Below are positions 60,899 through 64,000 of a DNA stretch of 64,000 nucleotides, in pieces. The notes beneath the pieces are model-generated. The model had not been told where the DNA came from, did not search any database, and saw nothing but the letters and a program-made list of their open reading frames with translations. Position 1 is the first letter of the stretch; the number at the start of each line of letters is the position of its first letter. The position numbers were made by a program, and so were the translations under genes. This stretch comes from Flavihumibacter sp. UBA7668 (GTDB taxonomy: Bacteria > Bacteroidota > Bacteroidia > Chitinophagales > Chitinophagaceae), in contig NZ_DLHM01000004.1 of the NCBI RefSeq assembly GCF_002483205.1, positions 590,962 to 654,961 on the forward strand. Direction: 5' to 3'.

Positions 60899-63800
60899 TT
60901 ATTGGTTTTTGGTGCTGTCAGCGGGTTTTTTCTTCTTTTTGAAGAGGTCGTTCAGGATTCCTTTGGCTGCTTCTTCGGCGCGTTTAGGGGTTGATGTTTT
61001 ACCGGAATCACCTGCTGCTGTACTGTCTTTGCTACCAAGGATCTGTTTAGCAAGTTCCTTTTTAGCATCTTTCAAAACCTCTGCTTTGATCACAGCCAGG
61101 CTGTCTTTTGCCCGCTGTTTCGCCACATTCAGGGCAGAATCCGCTTTGGCTTTCTGTTCTGCAGCAATGTCTTTTGCTTTTGCTTCCAGTTCACTGGCCA
61201 GACTTGTGCCCGCCTGTGCAAGATTATAATTGAGTTTTGGATTGGTTAAGGACCCGCCCATATTTATTTTGAGGTTGACCGTTTCACCGGGATTAACTGC
61301 CAGCCCTTTTTTACTTAATTCAGCAGCCAGTCCATTTATTAACTGATTTGCATCCGTTCCGAGTTTGGCACGCGGGATTTTCATATTGATCAGATAATCC
61401 ATGCTCTGATCAAATCCATGCATGCCCCCAATTTCCATTTCGATATCACTCAGTTTTACCGTAAAGGGTTTCACCAGCACTTTCCCATTAACAAACTCAA
61501 AATATTGTTTGATATCTTTCACACTGATTTTTTCCAACTCACTAATTTTTAGCCTGGCGGCCAGCATTTCAAGGGGCTTGAATTTGTTCAGAAATCCTTC
61601 CACCAATAGTACTACCCCATTACCTGTGAGGGAACTTAGATCAGGCATCATCTGTTCACCCAATCGGCCATTCAGGGTCAAACTTGAATTTAGTTTACCT
61701 GAAATAAATTCACCGATCGGCATTATGTATTTAACTGTATTAAATGCTTTAAAGGTTTTAGCTACATCCAGATTTTGCAGCTGATAGGCAAAACTGATTG
61801 CCGGCTTCAGTTTATTATCCCGGGTAGAGTAGGAGCCATTCAGTCCAATTGTTCCATCCAGCGCCTTCATACTCAGGTTTTGCAAATTGACCGTTTCGTT
61901 TGCAATAGAAACCTGGCCCTTAACATTATTATAAGCTACTTTATCATAGTTAACCTGATCAACCGCTGCATTAACAGTAAAGCGAATATTATCAGGTACT
62001 GCAAAAGGCTGACTGCTGGCAGTGGCTTCGGGCGCTGCTTCTGTTGAAGTCCCCATCCATTTATTAAGATCCAGTTTATCTGCCTGCATGGATAATGTTC
62101 CTGATAAAGGCTCATCTTTTATCGCGTATCCAATAGCGTTTGTGATTTTACCATTTGCGGTAAAATTGGTTTGTTGAAAACTTCCATTGGCATTATTGAT
62201 CGCAATATCTTTCGGTGTAAACTGCAAATTGGCTGATTTCAATGCCAGTCCGTCTGCATAATCAGGTGTTTTGAAAACAATCTGCTGAAGATTCACAACC
62301 CCGCTTGATTGAATCAAATCATATTGTTCCTTGTCTATCTGTGATTTTTTTCCCCTGATCCGAAGGTCTGCATCCAAATGGCCGGTAAGGCTGGTACCAG
62401 GATCAAAACTATAAAACTGTTGAACTCTTCCTAAATCAAACCCGCCTTTGGCACTGGCATCAAAAGCCGGATCAGAAGCGGGTTGTGTCAATAAAAGAGA
62501 AAAATCTATTTTGTCTGATCCGAATTCAGCATGTCCGGATGGTATGTTAACAACAGTATGATCCGGAACGCCATCCGGATTGGAAACCTGAATGGTTGCA
62601 CTTGTATTTTGAATAGGTTGTGGAAATTCTTTGGACGCATAATAAATATTCGCCAGCTGGATTAGCCCTTTTGCCTGAAATGGGCCGGGTTGTTGTTGCA
62701 GTACTACATTCAGGTTTCCCTTTGCCTCGATGTCCGCAGTAACCTGTCCGCCTATTTTTGTGCCCTCTTCCAGCTTAATGAATTGCCCGATGGTGCCAAG
62801 ATCCAGTTTTCCTTTTGCAGCAGCATCAATAAATTGCAAAGTTTCGGGTTGTTTATATAGAACCCGGAAGGAAAAAGGCTCTTTGCCAAACTGCAGATTG
62901 GCAGTGGGAATTTCCAGTACCAGGCTATTCGGTTGTCCATCTGCGTTTGTAGCTTTAAGATCAAGATTGATATGCTGGACAGGCTGGGGCAATTCCGGAT
63001 ATTGAAAGAAGCCTTCTTTAATAATGGCTTCAACAGAATAGGCCGGCATTTCAGTAGGTGAATACTGACCCTTTACAAATCCTTTGAATGCAGCGGTACC
63101 ACTGGTTTTAAGCGAAGCAAAATCTTTTGTGTAGATGGCCGGAACCAACGATAATATGGTTCGAAATTCATTGGATGGTGTATTAAATTGAATATCCATT
63201 CCATAAGTGGAGTCATTTACCAGCTGAAAATAACCATCTGCATTCAATTCCATTTCATTCAGAACAGCTTTCATTTTTGAAAAGCTGTATTTGCTGGAAC
63301 TTGTATTGATATCAAAATTTGCATCCAGATCAGTTTTTGTATTTACCAGATAGGGAATTCCTTCATAAGTAAAATTTACTGCTGTAGCTTCTGTCTTTGT
63401 TTCAAGCAGAAATTGTTCAGCACTGAAATTTCCGCTTCCTTCATGATTGAGACCTTCAATAGATGCAAACATATTACCCTGCCGATCATCGTAGCGGATC
63501 AACCCATTTTTTATTTCATATTGCTGCAAATCCAGGTTGAATCCATTGCTTGAAGTATCGGGATTTTCTGTTTCTTCAGATTCTTTCATAATATCCCAGT
63601 TAACCGTACCGTCTTTTCCAATTATGGCATGAATCCTGGGATCTTCCAGCACTACGCTGGATACTTTAATGGGACCACTCCCAATCAAACTGAAAATATT
63701 TACCGCTACATCAATTCGCTGGGCGGAAACCAGTGTATCTGTAGCATAATTATCCGGGCCGGTAATATAGAGTTTATCAAGTCCAATACTTAGTTTGGGA

Positions 63801-63979
63801 AAGTGACGGAAAAAAGAAATGGAAACATCTTCAAAACCGGAGGGGGCTTTAAGTTGTTTATTCATTTCCTGTTTAGCCATTGCTTTTAGCTTATCGCCAA
63901 AAAGAAGCGGGATGGCAATTGCTGCAGCAAGCAGTAAAACCAGAAGAATTCCTAAAATTGCCAGTATTCTTTTAAGCAT
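60899..63979 (-). CDS. AsmA-family envelope protein
   Basis: This 1,026-residue protein has an N-terminal membrane anchor (MLKRILAILGILLVLLLAAA followed by IAIPLLFG) and then a long beta-rich region facing the periplasm: SGFEDVSISFFRHFPKLSIG is the typical start of the AsmA N-terminal domain, and repeats such as the LPQPVQHINLDLKATNADGQ segment recur with spacing of about 130 residues. The AsmA C-terminal domain is around LSSLTGNGVVLLVEGFLNKF. The last 90 residues are a charged Ala/Lys coiled tail. AsmA-like proteins are thought to carry phospholipid between membranes. The promoter lies beyond or at the right edge. Confidence 0.9.
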   Translation of the reverse strand: MLKRILAILGILLVLLLAAAIAIPLLFGDKLKAMAKQEMNKQLKAPSGFEDVSISFFRHFPKLSIGLDKLYITGPDNYATDTLVSAQRIDVAVNIFSLIGSGPIKVSSVVLEDPRIHAIIGKDGTVNWDIMKESEETENPDTSSNGFNLDLQQYEIKNGLIRYDDRQGNMFASIEGLNHEGSGNFSAEQFLLETKTEATAVNFTYEGIPYLVNTKTDLDANFDINTSSSKYSFSKMKAVLNEMELNADGYFQLVNDSTYGMDIQFNTPSNEFRTILSLVPAIYTKDFASLKTSGTAAFKGFVKGQYSPTEMPAYSVEAIIKEGFFQYPELPQPVQHINLDLKATNADGQPNSLVLEIPTANLQFGKEPFSFRVLYKQPETLQFIDAAAKGKLDLGTIGQFIKLEEGTKIGGQVTADIEAKGNLNVVLQQQPGPFQAKGLIQLANIYYASKEFPQPIQNTSATIQVSNPDGVPDHTVVNIPSGHAEFGSDKIDFSLLLTQPASDPAFDASAKGGFDLGRVQQFYSFDPGTSLTGHLDADLRIRGKKSQIDKEQYDLIQSSGVVNLQQIVFKTPDYADGLALKSANLQFTPKDIAINNANGSFQQTNFTANGKITNAIGYAIKDEPLSGTLSMQADKLDLNKWMGTSTEAAPEATASSQPFAVPDNIRFTVNAAVDQVNYDKVAYNNVKGQVSIANETVNLQNLSMKALDGTIGLNGSYSTRDNKLKPAISFAYQLQNLDVAKTFKAFNTVKYIMPIGEFISGKLNSSLTLNGRLGEQMMPDLSSLTGNGVVLLVEGFLNKFKPLEMLAARLKISELEKISVKDIKQYFEFVNGKVLVKPFTVKLSDIEMEIGGMHGFDQSMDYLINMKIPRAKLGTDANQLINGLAAELSKKGLAVNPGETVNLKINMGGSLTNPKLNYNLAQAGTSLASELEAKAKDIAAEQKAKADSALNVAKQRAKDSLAVIKAEVLKDAKKELAKQILGSKDSTAAGDSGKTSTPKRAEEAAKGILNDLFKKKKKPADSTKNQ

Positions 63980-64000
63980 AGGGGGAAAGTTTTTAGCTTA

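Noticed and set aside
1..64000. tRNA, rRNA, CRISPR arrays, insertion sequences or prophage genes
   Set aside because: By eye, no cloverleaf, no regularly spaced repeat-spacer pattern and no transposase, integrase or phage structural protein was recognised; a tRNAscan or Rfam search could still find a small RNA.

Overview
The window looks like a chromosomal segment of a Bacteroidota bacterium, most likely Chitinophagales/Chitinophagaceae. The evidence is a C-terminal type A sorting domain of the type IX secretion system, the futalosine menaquinone enzyme MqnE, a CCDC81-like HU domain protein, many short-leader genes preceded by the Bacteroidota -7 box TAnnTTTG, almost no Shine-Dalgarno motifs, and a prfB gene with the classical +1 frameshift. 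No tRNA, rRNA, CRISPR array, transposase or phage gene was seen. Nearly all of the window is coding.

Region 1 (1-20,090, all + strand) is the right part of an exopolysaccharide/O-antigen locus. It has a Wzy-like polymerase, four glycosyltransferase-type enzymes plus a DUF354 protein, a hexapeptide acyltransferase, a NodB-type deacetylase, a FemAB/GNAT-like protein and an MBOAT + SGNH-like O-acylation pair. It also has an asparagine synthetase-type amidotransferase, a block of sugar-nucleotide or polymer-tailoring enzymes (bi-domain dehydrogenase, alpha/alpha-toroid protein, DUF354, Gfo/Idh/MocA, TIM-barrel-like protein, WecB), and at the end the membrane sugar-phosphate transferase that would start the repeat unit. 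Many neighbours overlap by 1 to 23 bases, so translational coupling is likely. Flippase and export genes are not present and presumably lie to the left.

Region 2 (20,091-28,142) holds an HU/SPOR-like membrane protein, a small two-TM protein, a lipoprotein FKBP isomerase, serine dehydratase, and a three-gene type I secretion-like operon (ABC, HlyD, TolC) whose ABC ATPase has lost its signature motif. Region 3 (28,121-45,300) mixes housekeeping and envelope genes: mqnE behind a large T9SS-secreted protein, a CNT nucleoside transporter, a carboxypeptidase-regulatory-domain lipoprotein, trxA, dnaE, an NlpC/P60 lipoprotein, an M1 peptidase, an orphan peptide-binding lipoprotein and a fatty-acid desaturase.

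Region 4 (45,300-53,980) has msrA, prfB (whole gene recovered across the frameshift), pruA, an outer-membrane beta-barrel, the pyrimidine genes pyrR-pyrB and pyrE, coaD, a hotdog thioesterase, a Nudix hydrolase and an HMA-domain protein. Region 5 (54,000-64,000) has a LEA2 lipoprotein, a WbqC protein, a BlaI/M56 sensor-repressor pair, a MarR regulator with a strong dyad operator over its start codon, a K+-dependent-type membrane pyrophosphatase with an unusual C-terminal tail, and an AsmA-family protein.

The most notable items are the prfB recoding site, the degenerate ABC exporter ATPase, the uncharacterised sugar module in the polysaccharide locus, a 25-bp perfect inverted repeat in front of pyrE, and small GC-rich palindromic/tandem repeats in intergenic spacers at three places.
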